Positions 1 through 14,040 are shown, numbered from the stretch's first letter. The stretch: 64,000 bases of DNA from Argopecten irradians (GCF_041381155.1 NC_091142.1:25708264-25772263), one strand, 5' to 3'. The notes: generated by a model not told the origin, from the sequence alone. Numbers and translations: made by a program.

Positions 1-40
1 ACTCTCGGTCGATATTCCTCTAACTGTTTTAGTTTCATGG

Positions 41-103
41 TGGTTTTTTTTTGTTTTTGTTTTTGGTGTATTTTTTTTTTTTTTTTTTGGGGGGGGGGTG
101 GTC
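41..103. repeat. Low-complexity T-rich then G-run tract
   Basis: T-rich tract with scattered G, followed by a run of about ten G, at the left edge of the window. It lies downstream of the last visible exon of the minus-strand transporter, so it is probably intronic. No coding signal is seen in 1-404. Confidence 0.8.
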
Positions 104-404
104 AATAAATAATAGATATTCCTGTCTGGTTAGCTCAAGGTATGATAAACGAGCTGGCTTTCGTTTTGTAAATAAATTTTCGTCGTCAATATTCAGTGTG
201 TTTTAATGTCAGTCAGTAAAGTAAGTGTAAACAGTTTTGTTTTCTTTTAAGTGTGTCTGTTCCGTAAACCTTGGTCAAAGTTTGTCGTCTGTGTTTGTCT
301 CTGCGCAATAGCAAAATGTTAAAACGAACAATTTAACAGGCAAGATAATTCATAAAAAAATAATAATATAAAAAATAAAGATTAATAGACTACAAATAAC
401 TCAC

Positions 405-2603
405 CACCAATATGCTATGTAGATGACACATGGTACGCCGACAGCCAACTGGATGGCCCACCAGGTTCGGAAGAGGTAGCCCGCACCGGCCAGCCAGAAG
501 AGACCAAATGGGAAAAGCACATGGATAGATACACCTGCTACCATCCTCTTAGAGGGCCCAACCAGCTCGATACCTGTCAACATAACAAGATTACACGTGC
601 TTTCAAAGGATTTTTCACAAGTGCAATACTGCATTAAATTAGACTCCTTTTTATACCCGATGTACTCTATTCTATACTCGATGTTTTATTATTGCAAAAA
701 CGAAAATAACGGAACGTTTCATGTTATCTAGTCGTGGTCATCTTAGAAGAGAGACGTTTTACCAAATTAAGTCAATGAAGAACGGCGATGATATCGATGT
801 TGTTTGATAACTAAATTCTCAGAGTTTCATTACCCATAGGATCTATACAGCCTCAGACATATGTTTCTAGCACTTTTCAAGCACGTTTTTTTATTTGTCA
901 AATTTGATCACTCTTCAAGGACTGACTTTACATTTAAGCACGTTCCTAGGTCTATGCGAACTCCGTACCACTAGATGATCTCCCTTATAGTACTTACAGA
1001 GAACACAGACGAGAACAAACATTCCGTGGTTAGAGGCTCCCACAATAAACTGAAGGACTGTAAAGCTGTAGAACTCTGGCGCGAAGGCTGTTCCTACTGA
1101 GGACACCAGAAGGGCTACAGATGTGATCAGCAACGTCTTACTACGGCCGATACTGTACAATACCAAATGGATGGAATTGTTATACTTATCATTGATTATT
1201 TAAAACACTGAATCAATATAGAATTTCGTTATTTTTCATAAAAAAAATATTTAGAAAATTCAAAGGACGACCATATTGTTGAGAACAAAAATGTTATAAT
1301 AAGACGTCGATTCAATTTCATTATTTAACGCAATCATCCCTGAAATTTCATAATGGACTGGTTTAACCTTTGATTTAGAAGAGACTTATTGTGTTATCAG
1401 GGGTAAATGAGATGAACAAGTATTTAGATGTTGATACATTGGTTTGGAAATTTTTGATATCAAACATTAAACAACGTATTTTGTTTTATGATATGGTTTT
1501 CTATAAATTTTTTCTTACATATCATTCGAAAAATGTTTTAGATTTTTGTAAAACAGTTAAATGATAGAGGAATAATCCCACTATGTTGAAAGATCCTGCA
1601 GGAGTATTGAAAGACTATTGATTCAGACTTCTTCTTTATTAAATGTCGGCCATAAGTCGAAGTATAAAGCGAAAGGGCGTCGTTCCAAGTAAATCCTTGA
1701 AACTTACCTATCTGACAACTGACCGAAGAACAGATCGCCGACCATCACACCCACATAGTAGACGACTTGAGCGTGAGCAGGCTTCATACCCTGGTCACAC
1801 ACCAGATCTCCCTATAATAACAAACAATGTTCAGTCAATTATAGACAAACTATACATAGTCAGTGAGTTATGGGACTCACCTAGACGGGATGCTTTTCTT
1901 GTGAGACTCATTGAAAAATTTGAGAACCAACTACATCTCTTTATGCTGCGATTAGTCAAAATTTGAAACTTAAAGGTTCAGATTTCGCCTCATTATGAAC
2001 AACATTTCATTAACTTATTTGTAATGTTTATCCATGTTTGTGTTGAGAAAAAACAGAGGTATCTTTTGGAGTACCAATGATGCGTAATAGTGCCGCAAAG
2101 TAAATCCACTTATTACAATAATTTTAGATTTGACGTAATGAAATGACAATATTCGTCACTAACTGGGAAAATTGCATCGCATTACATACAAAGATGATAA
2201 AGGACATATTAAATAAGTAAATCCACTTATTACAATAATTTTAGATTTGAAATCAAGAAAGAATTAACGCATCAATGCAATACTCCGTGCTGTAGTCAGG
2301 TGCTGTCAAGAATATATGAAGATCAAAATAGCCACGATCTGTTTCAAGCATCAAGTTAAAACGTTTGATGGAACAAATCTTACTCTGGTGACAATAGTTT
2401 CGTCGAATATCTCTTTGTCATATACATAAGCGGAGCATCTCTCTCTGATGGCGTTCGTGGCGTTCCCCGTGTATCTGTAAGTATGACATCTGTCGTAGTC
2501 GTAGAAGGAATCGTCCGAGGCGGGGATTGTGGTGTTGATGAGGCTGGAATGATAGTCTCCCTGGACAGTCCATGTATCATTGTCATAGCCGGGGATCTTA
2601 CAC
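405..2603 (-). CDS. SLC22-family organic ion transporter, partial gene (four internal exons)
   Basis: Four minus-strand exons join in phase: 2384-2603, 1708-1811, 998-1152 and 405-573, each with AG and GT borders (donors GTAAGA, GTAAGT, GTAAGT, GTGAGT). The first encodes the large extracellular loop (starts CKIPGYDND, N-glycosylation sites such as NTT and NAT, ends ETIVTR). The second reads GDLVCDQGMK and the TM2 stretch YYVGVMVGDLFFGQLSD. The third reads IGRSKTLL with TM3-4 and VGASNHGMF. The fourth reads IELVGPSKRM with two helices ending in AYWW. The order, and motifs such as LVCD, GR-K and VGASN, are those of plasma-membrane SLC22 organic cation/anion carriers of the major facilitator superfamily. 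Substrate cannot be told. The N-terminal exon (TM1) was not found upstream, and the C-terminal half continues left of the window. A 65-bp tandem array abuts the acceptor at 2604. Confidence 0.9.
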
Positions 2604-2911
2604 CTACAACAAGACCATATTTATCTTAAGGTATGGTACAACTTTCACACTAGCCGGGGATCTTACACCTACAACAAGACCATATTTGTCTTAAAATATG
2701 GTACAACTTTCACACTAGCCGGGGATCTTGCACCTACAACAAGACCATATTTGTCTTAAAATATGGTACAACTTTCACACTAGCCGGGGATCTTACACCT
2801 ACAACAAGACCATATTTATCTTAAAATATGGTACAACTTTCACACTAGCCGGGGATCTTGCACCTACAACAAGACCATATTTGTCTTCAAATATGATACA
2901 ACTATCACACT
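2587..2911. repeat. 65-bp tandem repeat (five copies) overlapping an SLC22 splice acceptor
   Basis: Five near-identical 65-bp units start at 2587, 2652, 2717, 2782 and 2847. Each contains the last bases of the intron, the acceptor AG and the first codons of the SLC22 exon ending at 2603, so the acceptor is present five times. The unit differences are single substitutions; an A/G change in the first full codon keeps Cys (TGT or TGC). Confidence 0.93.
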
Positions 2912-2937
2912 AGATAAGTGGAACCAAGACAACATAA

Positions 2938-3588
2938 AGGCCCGTTCACACAGTAAAACAAGACACATACAACCAGTTTTATAAAACTTGTGATGTATAA
3001 ACCTTCTGTGTGCACACTGTAAACCTCAAGCTGTAAACACTCCGACCATTTCAGTCAAGATGGACAACATGGAAGTAGAAAGATGATATTGATGTACTGT
3101 ACGAATGAGTTTTACTTGTGCAGGTTCACTTTATTAAAAGGTGTTGATATAAAATATGACCATTTACTCTTGTAATATTCCTACAGTAATTAATAAAACT
3201 TTGTTATTCTCTCTAGTACAATTGATCTGTCATCATATATTTAATTCTTATTTGATAAGTAATGATTAATTAGGTTCCTATGTCCAGAAAATGCCTTTTT
3301 TGTACTCCTGGCATCCATTTTCTTAGTAAATTTTCTAATATGTGTATCAGTTTTTATGATGCTGTGCCCCATCCCTATCCCTGCCAGCTGTGAGCTGGTC
3401 ACTGATTGGTCAGTCGGGCCAAAGTGTGTACGTCTTGGTTTACAGGATAGAGCATGCTCTATTCTAAAATGTGGTTTATCTTCCTGGCAGAAGGATTATG
3501 CTACAGAGGAATAAGCTAGTTCATACAATGATATTTGCTTTATGAAACAAGGTTTATCATCCTTGATCTACTGTGTGAACGGGCCTTA
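2938..3588. mobile_element. About 650-bp non-autonomous inverted-repeat element in the SLC22 intron
   Basis: The ends are a perfect inverted repeat of AAGGCCCGTTCACACAGTA (left end about 2938, right end about 3588). There is no ORF of note inside. The right end is followed by a TTAA-like border, but the left border reads ATAA, so a TTAA target site is only suggested. It lies immediately upstream of the 65-bp array, within the transporter intron. Confidence 0.75.
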
Positions 3589-6500
3589 AGACAGCATTGA
3601 TGCATTTTCAATTACCTGCCAATGATGATGATAAAAGACAAAACAATGTTTATGTAAGATTAGACCAATACAAAGAACAACATCTTCAAAAGAGAAACTG
3701 AAAGAATGGAAGGAATTCAGTGCTAATGAATCAATGGGTAAGTCGTCCCACATTCAAATGATTTGAAAATATAATCGTATTCCTGACAGAGAGGAACGCA
3801 ACTATCCATGAAAAAACCCATCACATTTACGTTCACTACAAGATAAGCAAATATCATATTTCGCTTGTCAGAATTAAAAAAAAAACTGTTGAATTTTATC
3901 AACGTTAAAACGGCGATTTAATTTTCGCATATGGCATCCGGTTATTGACAAGTAGGTCAAATAACCACTGAAATCGACTGAAATAAATAGCTTCATTCCT
4001 TTTAACACTTCTTAAACAATACACAGTCACGCTTACACGATTTTCAAGATGCTGATATTATTGTTATTCTCAGATCATTTTCTCTCTTACTCATTTCTGT
4101 TAGCGAGATTGCTTGCTAGTGTTGATGGCGTCATAAAAGCACTACGAATCCTGACATAAAGTAGAAAGTCGATCCCAAAATAACCGTCAAGATACGCTAT
4201 ATCACTGTACATTACACATAGCAAGGATATCGCATGTCGATGTTCATTTTAATCTTATTATTTATGTTATCTTGGTATCTACCACAGAGTTATAGTATTT
4301 CTACCAGATTCCAACTCTACGAATTCAGTAAACTGAACCTTGACGCAGGTCATGATGTGACCCATCGTTCATTGACCCCAGAACTAACAGTTAGCCAGTA
4401 GCGCCACCAAGTGAAACGAAAAGTACTGCGCATGTTACGTGTTTTTCATCCTCAGCTAAGCGATAGAAAATATATCGCAAAACAAGGAATCAAAGATTAT
4501 TACGACCGTCCAAATTAACTGTATTTGTAGGATAAAAAATAAGTGTGATTTTTACATATTGACTAGCGATCTTATCGTAAAATGAGTTCTTGATCTAGAT
4601 TAAAACACTATCGTCTCTTTACACGGTAGACGAGGTCAACCAAGATGTTTTATAGATCCGTATGTATATCGGAGCGACAACAATAAAACCGTCGGTCGAA
4701 ATCAATAAATTTCAACAAAAGATCGTTTACTTTTACAAAAGCAAACATTGGGCTCCAATATAAAGTAAATCTTGTGGCAGTCAAACTTTTATCGTTTTTT
4801 TTTAAATGTCACTTAAGAGATCATGTTACCGCGCTATAAAAATCTCCATTCACCTGAGGAGATCTATTTATTTAAAGGGAACTTCTCCTTTAGTATCCGG
4901 ACCTTAAATGGAGTCTTTGTATCAAAGATCACAGTTGGAGTCTTTGTGCCCTTTAAATGTACGGTACAGATAGTAATGCTAGTGCGCATGTGTGTACAAA
5001 TGTGTAAAACAGTGACTACCGAGTCTGTGAACAGTATACCAATTCTACATTTATGAAGTGATTTGTACATATATTCAGATTTTGCATAATACTGACAGTA
5101 AAGAGTTATTTCATTTCCCATGTTAAGTTAAAAGATAGACGATTTTTTTATTTTTTTTTATAAACGTGCGTTATATCTACTAAATGGTAAACATACACTG
5201 TGTATTATTCATTGTCAATATTGTTCTCAAAAGACGAAGAATTGTGATTAATTCCCGTATTACTGCAAACTGCTGTCAAAACAGTTGAAACATATATGAG
5301 TAGTTTGTACAGACTGAGCACCGTCATCAGGTTTCAAAAAGGAGTCTACTGACATTTTTGAAACTAGTTATTGAAACGCTTGCCAAAATGCAACAAAAGA
5401 AATGGGTGTACGACCAACAAAGCATAATAGAGCATAGATTGGCGTGGTGTGGTTATGAAAACTTAGCCAAACATTCAGAAAATCAATAAAAAATTAAATA
5501 CCTTTCCTATATTTTGGACAGAATTGTAAGTAAATGAAGTTCTAGACATTATGGCATTGCTGCCCCACATATCAGTTGTTGATCACGTTATTTATTGTAT
5601 TTTATCACGAAGTCATGATGGTCTGAAAATTAAATGTTCACAGAAAAGCGATATATTTCGATGGAAAATATATACCCAATACAACTGATATCAACAGCTG
5701 CGTATAAGTTCCTCGACAGTGTCTGATAGGTTGAAGAGATACACAATTAGGTTAAATATATTTACATATAGTTGTAATTTCATCTGTTGTTCCACACTGG
5801 TTCTGTGCGGAGATTACTTAGATAGGCCTTTCATAATTTCTAAATCCTTTTATAATAACTTATCACATGAAAATATGTTGTAAAAAAAACTCGCGATAAC
5901 TGCTTAAAAATCTTTACACTATGAAATCTCTTCCAACCCTTCAAGGAGCGCCAAGAGCTGAAAATGGCTTTTGATGTGAAGTGATCCTATTGTCACGATA
6001 GTCTGAAATGATCTGAATTCTAAATTCAAATATTTAAAGAGATAATGTGTTTTCAATTTAGATAAAGGAGTTGATCTGAATAGCCTTGAACACGAATGTC
6101 GAGATTTAATCTCTTCTCGCATCCTATTACCGTTCGGATACCACCGTAACCTGTCACGAAATGGAGCAGAAATGCGTAAGTACATGTAAGAGCTCGAGCT
6201 TGGTCTGTAGAGCTAATACCATTGTTATGAAATAACAGTACAGGGCATATTGGTGCAGTTTAACTATAAAAATAGTTAATTTCTTTGTTTATGTTGTTTT
6301 GCAACACATAACCAGTTCTAAATAAAGATACACCATAGGAATAAAACATAAACCTGTGAATAAGAATCACATTTTTTGGTCTCGCCTATCCCGCTTTGCA
6401 TATAATGTAAAAGTTCATTTAATTCAATAGCAAAAATATGTCTCCATAAGAGTCCATGCATTGACCCACGTCGTTTTGGGATCTCAAATTCCCCGTATTT

Positions 6501-7917
6501 CCAAAATCCTCTCCAAAATGTCACAACCCCAGTTAAAATGATAGCCCATCACGTGTTCTGCCTTAAGCACAGATTATTGTGGCCACGTTTCAGTTCAATT
6601 TTTCATCAGATGATTTTGTAAAATGTGGAATTTAATGCAAATTGTCAAAATTCTGTGTTTTAACCCAAAAATACCAGAACCGATATATTTTTTTCTATTT
6701 ATTTTTAAGTTCTGATTGAACTAAAAGTGATATGATTAACTTTGTCAAAAGTGGACTTAAACAGCAATTTTGATGCCGTCGACGCTAGAAAAGAAACAAC
6801 TCAACTATCGACGAAGATGAGATAAAAATTGCTCAGGAGGAATTTTCTAACCTGAAATTTACAAGAAACTGGCCAAAATTGCAGGTCAAGAAATTTTAAC
6901 CTGAAATTGGCCTGAAATTGACCAGAATTTCAGTCAATTCCAGGTGAATTTTAAATTCAGGTTAGAAAATATTGCTTGTGTAAAACGTGGAAAATTATAA
7001 TAACAGTACTGTATTGCTTTATTAATCAAATAAAATTCGCTTGATACCGTTTTCTATATCTTAACCAATGTTGTAATACACATAAACAAGTAAACATATG
7101 TGGGATATAATTATTTGTTAATGCTATGGACATCGTTCCCTGACTGCTCAGACTCAATAATACCCCTAGAACCCCACACAGCCTATATATATATGTTATA
7201 AATGTTTTGAGAATAAACAGATCCGAGTTATCACTTACAAGTGTACGCTATAACTAGGCTGACATGACCTCTGGGAGTCAGGATCCACCTGCTTCTAACA
7301 TTTTGTATAGACAAAACGACCGACTTTTACACAGAAAGTGTACCATGTACACCAGTCAGAGAGCAACACAAAAATGTTAAGCATCTAAATGAATCAAAGC
7401 CTTCGTTTGTATATTTGAAACATCTGTCACGAGATGAAATAAAGCACAGAAACAACAAATGATGTACCGTATAACAGGTAATTTTCGCAATGATTATTTT
7501 TTGCGGTTTGCGCTACATGTACTATGGGGTGTTGGCGAAAATTTCACCCAGGTATAAATAAGTAAACGATTATATATCATATGTATTTACTCTCATAACC
7601 ATATCGTAAAATTTCGTTTCTCTGAAATTCAGTCTAAATCGCGACAAACTTTGACCACGAAATGAAAATATCCGGTTACAGATTTAGTCTGTGTTACTTC
7701 TAAAGTAAAACTATTTTCAAAAACCGTTGAGTATGCAAATGATTTCAACGGGTTGGTCATGGCTCATACAAAAGTAGAATTGACTAAATAAAATACAATG
7801 CTTAATTTTGAGATATTAGTCAGATTACATGATATCAGTTATAATATTATCTTGGGATGAGCTAGTGTGGTATTTCAACGTTATTAATTCACATCTAATA
7901 GTTATTGGAAACAGGTA
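3589..7917. other. No gene recognised
   Basis: AT-rich non-coding sequence, presumably the 5' intron or upstream flank of the minus-strand transporter. Short open frames near 4823-5121, 5919-6185 and 6318-6524 have no recognisable motif. An imperfect inverted repeat (TTTTCTAACCTGAA near 6844 and TTCAGGTTAGAAAAT near 6968) surrounds several shorter copies of the same motif. I found no exon for the missing transporter N-terminus. Confidence 0.6.
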
Positions 7918-9850
7918 AGTAGAACAATACGTTTATAACGATACTGACCTGTGTTTTGATGTGTAGGCCAGGAGAACCATTAGTTTATAACCATACTGAC
8001 CTGTGTTTTGATGTGTAGGCCAGTAGAACCATTAGTTTATAACTAAACTGACCTGTGTTTTGATGTGTAGGCCAGTAGAACCACTCGTTTATAACTATAC
8101 TGACCTGTGTTTTGGTGTGTAGGCCAGTAGATCCATTAGTTTATAACCATACTGACCTGTCTTTTGGTGTGAAGGCCAGTAGAATCATTAATTTATAACC
8201 ACACTGACCTGTGTTTTGGTGTGAAGGCCAGTAGAATAATTAGTTTATAACCATACTGACCTGTGTTTTGGTGAGTAGGCCAGTAGAATCATTAGTTTAT
8301 AACCATATTGACCTGTGTTTTGGTGTGTAGGCCAGTAGAGCCATTAGTTTATAACCATGCTGACCTGTGTTTTGGTGTGTAGGCCAGTAGAATAATTAGT
8401 TTATAACCATACTGACTTGTATTTTGAAGTGTAGGCCAGTAGAATCATTAGTTTATAACCAGACTGACCAGTGTTTTGATGTGTAGGCCAGTAAAACCAT
8501 TAGTTTATAACCATATTGACCTGTGTATTGGTGTGTAGGCCTGTAGAACCATTATTTTATAACTATACTGACCCGTGTTTTGAAGTGTAGGCCAGTAGAA
8601 CCATTCGTTTATAGCTATACTGACCTGTGTTTTGGTGTGTAGGCCAGTAGAACCATTAGTTGATAACCATACTGACCTGTGTGTTAGTGTGTAGGCCAGT
8701 AGAACCATTCGTTTATAACCATACTGACCTGTGTTTTGGTGTGTAGGCCAGTAGAACCATTAGTTTATAACGATACTGACCTGTGTATTGGTGTGTAGGC
8801 CAGTAGAACCATTCGTTTATAACCATGCTGACCTGTATTTTGGTGTGAAGGCCAGTAGAACCATTCGTTTATAACTATACTGACCTGTGTTTTGATGTGT
8901 AGGCTAGTAGAATCATTCGTTTATAACTATACTGACCTGTGTTTCGGTGTGTAGGCCAGTAGAACCATTAGTTTATAACGATACTGACCTGTGTTTCGGT
9001 GTGTAGGCCAGTAGAACCATTAGTTTATAACGATACTGACCTGTGTATTGGTGTGAAGGCCAGTAGAACCATTAGTTTATAACCATACTGACCTGTATTT
9101 TTGTGTGTAGGCCAGTAGAACTATTCGTTTATAACCATACTGACCTGTGTATTGGTGTGTAGGCCAGTAGAACCATAAGTGTATAACCATACTGACCTGT
9201 GTTTTAGTGTGTAGGCTGGTAGAACCATTATGTTATAACCATACTTACCTGTGTATTGGTATGTAGGCCAGTAGAGCCATTAGTTTATAACCATACTGAC
9301 CTGTGTTTTGGTGTGTAGGCCAGTAGAACTATTCGTTTATAACCATACTGACCTGTGTTTTAGTGTGTAGGCTAGTAGAACCATTATTTTATAACCATAC
9401 TTACCTGTGTATTGGTGTGTAGGCCAGTAGAGCCATTAGTTTATAACCATACTGACCTGTGTTTTGGTGTGTAGGCCAGTAGAACCATTAGTTTATAACC
9501 ATACTTACATGTGTATTGGTGTGTTCGCCAGTAGAGTCATTAGTTTATAACCATACTGACCTGTGTTTTGGTGTGTAGGCCAGTAGAACTATTCGTTTAT
9601 AAATATACTGACCTGTGTTTGGGTGTGTAGGCCAGTAGCACCATTCGTTTATAACGATACTGACCTGTGTTTTGAAGTGTAGGCCAGTAGAACCATTAGT
9701 TTATAACCAGACTGACCAGTGTTTTGATGTGTAGGCCAGTAGAACCATTAATTTATAACCATACTGACCTGTGTTTTGTTTGTATGCCAGTAGAACCATT
9801 AGTTTATAACCATACTGACCTGTGTTTTGGTGTGTAGGCTAGTAGAATCA
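7918..9850. repeat. 52-bp minisatellite, about 37 copies
   Basis: The head-to-tail unit is 52 bp and reads around CATTAGTTTATAACCATACT then GACCTGTGTTTTGG and TGTGTAGGCCAGTAGAA. Units differ by scattered substitutions (ATTAG/ATTCG, TTTTGG/TATTGG) and few indels. 52 is not a multiple of three, so open frames here are repeat translations rather than genes. Confidence 0.95.
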
Positions 9851-10419
9851 TCATCATCATGTAGCAACCATTGCTCGTGGACGGTAGACACAAAAGAACG
9901 AACAGCCATACTTGGTAACGGCCGAATTCTCCTATCTTCTTCAGGATATCGTCTAGACTAGCCATCGTCTAGCTGTGGTCAGGTCTGTAAATTGAAGAAT
10001 AAAGGATATCGTAAAAGACAACAATGTTCTATTGGAGTGTATCGTCGAGCATCACAGTAAAGCTTAATTGGAGGTATAATTTTAATTATGAAATTGGTAG
10101 TGTTTCTTAGTGTATATGTTCCTAGACTTGTCATGATATGTACTGTTCAATAGTGTAAATTGTATGTTCATTTTCTAATTAATCCAGTAACGTCACAGAT
10201 TTTTTTTGTTTTTTTTTTTTTTGTTTGTTATTTACATATCCTCGTAATAGCATTTTTATCGTCATCCTACATCATTATTTCTAATTTTGTTATCCTTTAA
10301 TTATGATTTTCACGTTTGGCTATCATGAATGGGTGACGTTTACTCAAGGCGAAAGCTGACACAGCCATTTGCTAAACAAATGAGTCATTCAAAGTTAAGT
10401 AGAACAATTGGACTGGGTC

Positions 10420-10570
10420 GATCATCGGTAACCAGGTAGCTCAATCGCTACTAGTATCTGGCAATTGTTCGGAGGTCCCAGGTTCAAACACTCGGCCTAG
10501 CTAGTTACTACATTATCTCCTCTCCTGCCAAAGTTACATTACTTCACAGTACCCTGTGTTATATGAATAT
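10420..10570 (+). mobile_element. tRNA-derived SINE
   Basis: An A-box-like GGTAGCTCAATCG (about 10435-10447) is followed 34 bp later by a B-box-like GGTTCAAACA (10481-10490), the internal RNA polymerase III promoter layout of tRNA-derived SINEs. It cannot fold as a full tRNA, so it is a SINE head and not a tRNA gene. Its 3' limit is uncertain. Confidence 0.65.
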
Positions 10571-13500
10571 ATGTGAACAATTTGGTCTTTCTTAAACTTT
10601 GTTTATAATTCCTATTTAATTCTTCTATATTGATCTACAAAAAGTATATCTAAATTGCAATACAGTTTATATTATGTGGTCATACATATTTAAATCAATC
10701 AATCTTGTGGTAATAACAAAACTGTATCCAAACGGTTTGTAAGTGAATCGTAATGGAATCCCAATCAATGGTCCTCAAACCTACCCCCTACTTTATACCT
10801 ATTTGCTTCTAACAGTTAGCTGTGTCTGTGATATGTGTATTGTTACATGAATTGATTTCTTTCAAGTAGTTTGTTGCTAGCCATGGATTTTATTTTGTGT
10901 GTGTGTTTTGTTATTTTGATTTGACATCTGTTTGCCGCACGAACAGCGCTACAGCTAACGTTTTATATTGTACATATGCCACTCTAAAAATCATGTATCA
11001 TGTAACATCATAAACAAAATGAGTCAAATATTTGTAATAACTTTATACTATGTGTGGATCTCCTAATCAAACAAGAACGTGTGTGAAAGTGTGTGTGTGT
11101 GTGTTTTAAAATCATACAACCAAAATCAATATCTGAATAACAGAAGACATATGGTTTTGAATAGCCTTAAAATATATAACCATTACGCATTTCGACATAG
11201 ATTCTGAGTTATTAAAACCCCATGTGAAACTCTACAAGGCCAGTTGGCATCACTGGCGCATATTTGCCTGTGTAGCATTTGTGATGTTTTTACATTTTAT
11301 CTTAAATGAATAATGTAATTGCTTAACATTCAACAACCATTCGTAAAGTACTAATTACAATGCAGTGAATGCGCTCTGAATTGACTACTTTAGTAACGAT
11401 TTCAGTTCTATAACCTAATGTAGTTATTTGCAATTCTTTGTACTATTTTAGCTCAATAAAGTCGTCTACCTTTCGACCTTGCGGCGGTGTAATTCTAAAC
11501 CACTTCAAACTTACAGCTCGAGTCATTGACAAAAACCAAAAATGTTATCTCAATTTTCAAATGTGCCATACTACCTTTCCCATATAAAAAGAACAAAAAA
11601 TTTGTCCCCATTTAAGTTTGTTCCAAATTCGATTTACAAAATTTTGATATTATTTAGTTGTCACATGACAGTATACATATAAGTTTTCATAATGGGAAAA
11701 ATATAACGTCATCTATGACGTCATTAACAATTAGACGTCTAGATATTTGCTGTAAGATTAATAATAGAATATTACAACCCTAGTGTACATGGGTCTGTCA
11801 AGTGGAAATCCGAGTCAGAGTGAAAACTTTGGCTGCACAACCAATGCTTGCCGGGGATTGACGGCAATAAAATCTTTCACGAGGGTTTAGATATCCCTGT
11901 CCACTTCATAATCAGTAGAACAAGAGGCCAATGGCCTCGTAGCACGATGGTCCAGTTAATTAATGTTTAATAATTGGTTTTGACTAATATTCTTGATTAT
12001 CATTCATATGCACTGTTTAAACTAATAATTAATTAGAACAATTCAAATGACCACTGGTATTTAATTGTTATCAATGTTGGTATTAAAACAATCATAAAAT
12101 TCTTTCAAGACAGATGTCATTCATCACATGTTAAGTTATATATAGATCAACAGTTTTATAAAAAGATTGATTTGTGCAGAACAGTTTTTTTCTGAGCAGG
12201 ATTTTAGTGTGAGCGTATGCAGAAGCAGCATCTTCTTAGTAAGAATATTGTTGGGACCAATTCAAATAGCATCAACTAAACTTTAGTATTAGAAAATTTA
12301 ATAAAATTCAAAATTTAACAATGCTGTTTATTCAAATTTATCAGAATATTGTTATATGATAAAAAATAATTGGGGAAACTGTTTCCTGTATGATTGCTTA
12401 TCGGTATCACACATGTACAACTATGTATAATCAAAGTGTTAAGTTGACTAGACTTTTAAAAGATACCTGCTGGAGGAGGGCTTAATTCATTATGGGTGTC
12501 AAAAAATCAATGATGTTTGGCTGTCCTGGTTATAAGAGGTAAACTGAATTCGCTTCAATACGTTGAAATTAATTACTTATTTTTTATCTCATTTTCTTCA
12601 ACACAATATAAATTTCACAATTAAGATAACAATGCACAAGTTGTATTGGCTGGGTCTCGGCACAACCGAATGTGTACTATGGGTCAACAAATTGACATTG
12701 GCAGCTACAGTTGAGCCTTTCCCAGGGCCTTGATAACAAAATACATTAATTAACTCTCAACCATTGTTTTTCAAGCCTATAAACAGCATCTAGATGAAAC
12801 TAGGTCACCTGACTTGTGACACTGTCCAGGGAATATAGATTATCCAACACAGGTAATTATGATGTCATGACACTTTGAGTAACATATTTAAGAATAGAAA
12901 AATAATGAATATTTCTTAATTGCCTTAATCTTTTCTTAAACTTTATTTCTTTTGTATGAAGTGGTACCGTCGGCCATATAATTTCCCATAATGCATTGTG
13001 TTTCTCATTTAAATATTACTATAGACAAAGAAGGAATGAAATATATTTTAATTCCTCAAAAATAGAGTTTATGTCTGTTTGTCGCCAAGTTTTATCAGTT
13101 CCGTCCTTATCTATAACTACATGTCTCTGCCAAATTTCATTGCTGTCAATGGTGTATAACTTGAGATATCCTGTTCACAACGTGATTTTCAAAACTAGGG
13201 GGTATGCTATAAGCTACGATCCATCGTGCTAAAAACTATGACATTTCCGTTGCTTCCAAGATTTGTCATCGCGCCATTATCACAGTGTGCATTGCTGCAA
13301 GGAGGCGATTATACGACACTCCAACTACAATGTGTCTGTTAGTAATAATGCAGGAGAAATGGTATGTGTGCTAGTCATAACAATGACTTCATAGGGTTCA
13401 ATAACCTAGATAAACTCGGGAAAAAGCAGTAGTTCATTGGTTCTATTAAGCATCGTTCTGGTCTGCTAAGAAAAGTTTGTGTTTCAACGGTCTGACAATG

Positions 13501-13759
13501 ACCTCCGGAGATGATTCGACCCAAATGGCAACACATTCCCAATCTTGTGTGAAGGACACAGAAGCGACTGGCAATAACGGGTCACTACTAATTAGGTACC
13601 GAGGCACCAGCTGGTCGTGACCCCATGACCTTCCTTCCCCATCCCGCCTGCACACTCGTTGTTCACACGAACAGGTCGTGAACGATGAAGGCGGCATATG
13701 ATGGCACAAGAATGGTTTTAGATGATGGACTCTGCTGAGCATGATCACCATATAGACAC

Positions 13760-14040
13760 TTCATATTTATTTGAATATATAACACAAAAATCTTAGTGTT
13801 CTCTCAATAAACATAAGAGTTTTGTGTTATATCTCTATAATTTAAAACAAATTTGAATCATTTATCATACTTCAGTCTACTGTAGATCATTTCTTCAAAA
13901 TTAAAAATTTATTTTGGGACTCTTTTTTCTATGAAATCTATAAGCCGTTATATCAGCAAATCAGAAGCGACATAACAAATGACGACATCTATTTTACTTT
14001 ATCGACTAACAAAAAATGTTTAAGCCAATGAATATTGAAT
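13760..14040. mobile_element. Fold-back element, family A, copy 1
   Basis: It starts with an inverted repeat (ATATAACACAAAAATCTTAG against TTTTGTGTTATATCTCTAT), then a body containing TTTTGGGACTCTTTT, CTATGAAATC and AATCAGAAGCGAC. The same order occurs at 22965-23288 and 37322-37592, which defines the family. No coding capacity. Confidence 0.75.

Noticed and set aside
1643-1966. Plus-strand frame of 107 codons
   Set aside because: Overlaps an SLC22 exon on the other strand that has correct splice sites and family motifs.
2728-2913. Plus-strand frame with repeated peptides
   Set aside because: Product of the 65-bp tandem array over an intron border of the minus-strand transporter.
8505-8708. 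Open frame with repeated THRS and GLHT peptides
   Set aside because: Translation of the 52-bp minisatellite; the period is not a multiple of three.
7918-9850. CRISPR-like array
   Set aside because: Units are directly contiguous with no unique spacers, and the sequence is eukaryotic.
10435-10490. Possible tRNA gene
   Set aside because: A- and B-box motifs are present, but no cloverleaf or acceptor stem is visible; a SINE head fits better.
13446-13751. Minus-strand frame of 101 codons in a GC-richer patch
   Set aside because: No domain, no matching splice partner for the missing SLC22 N-terminus (no TM1 pattern); kept only as a note.
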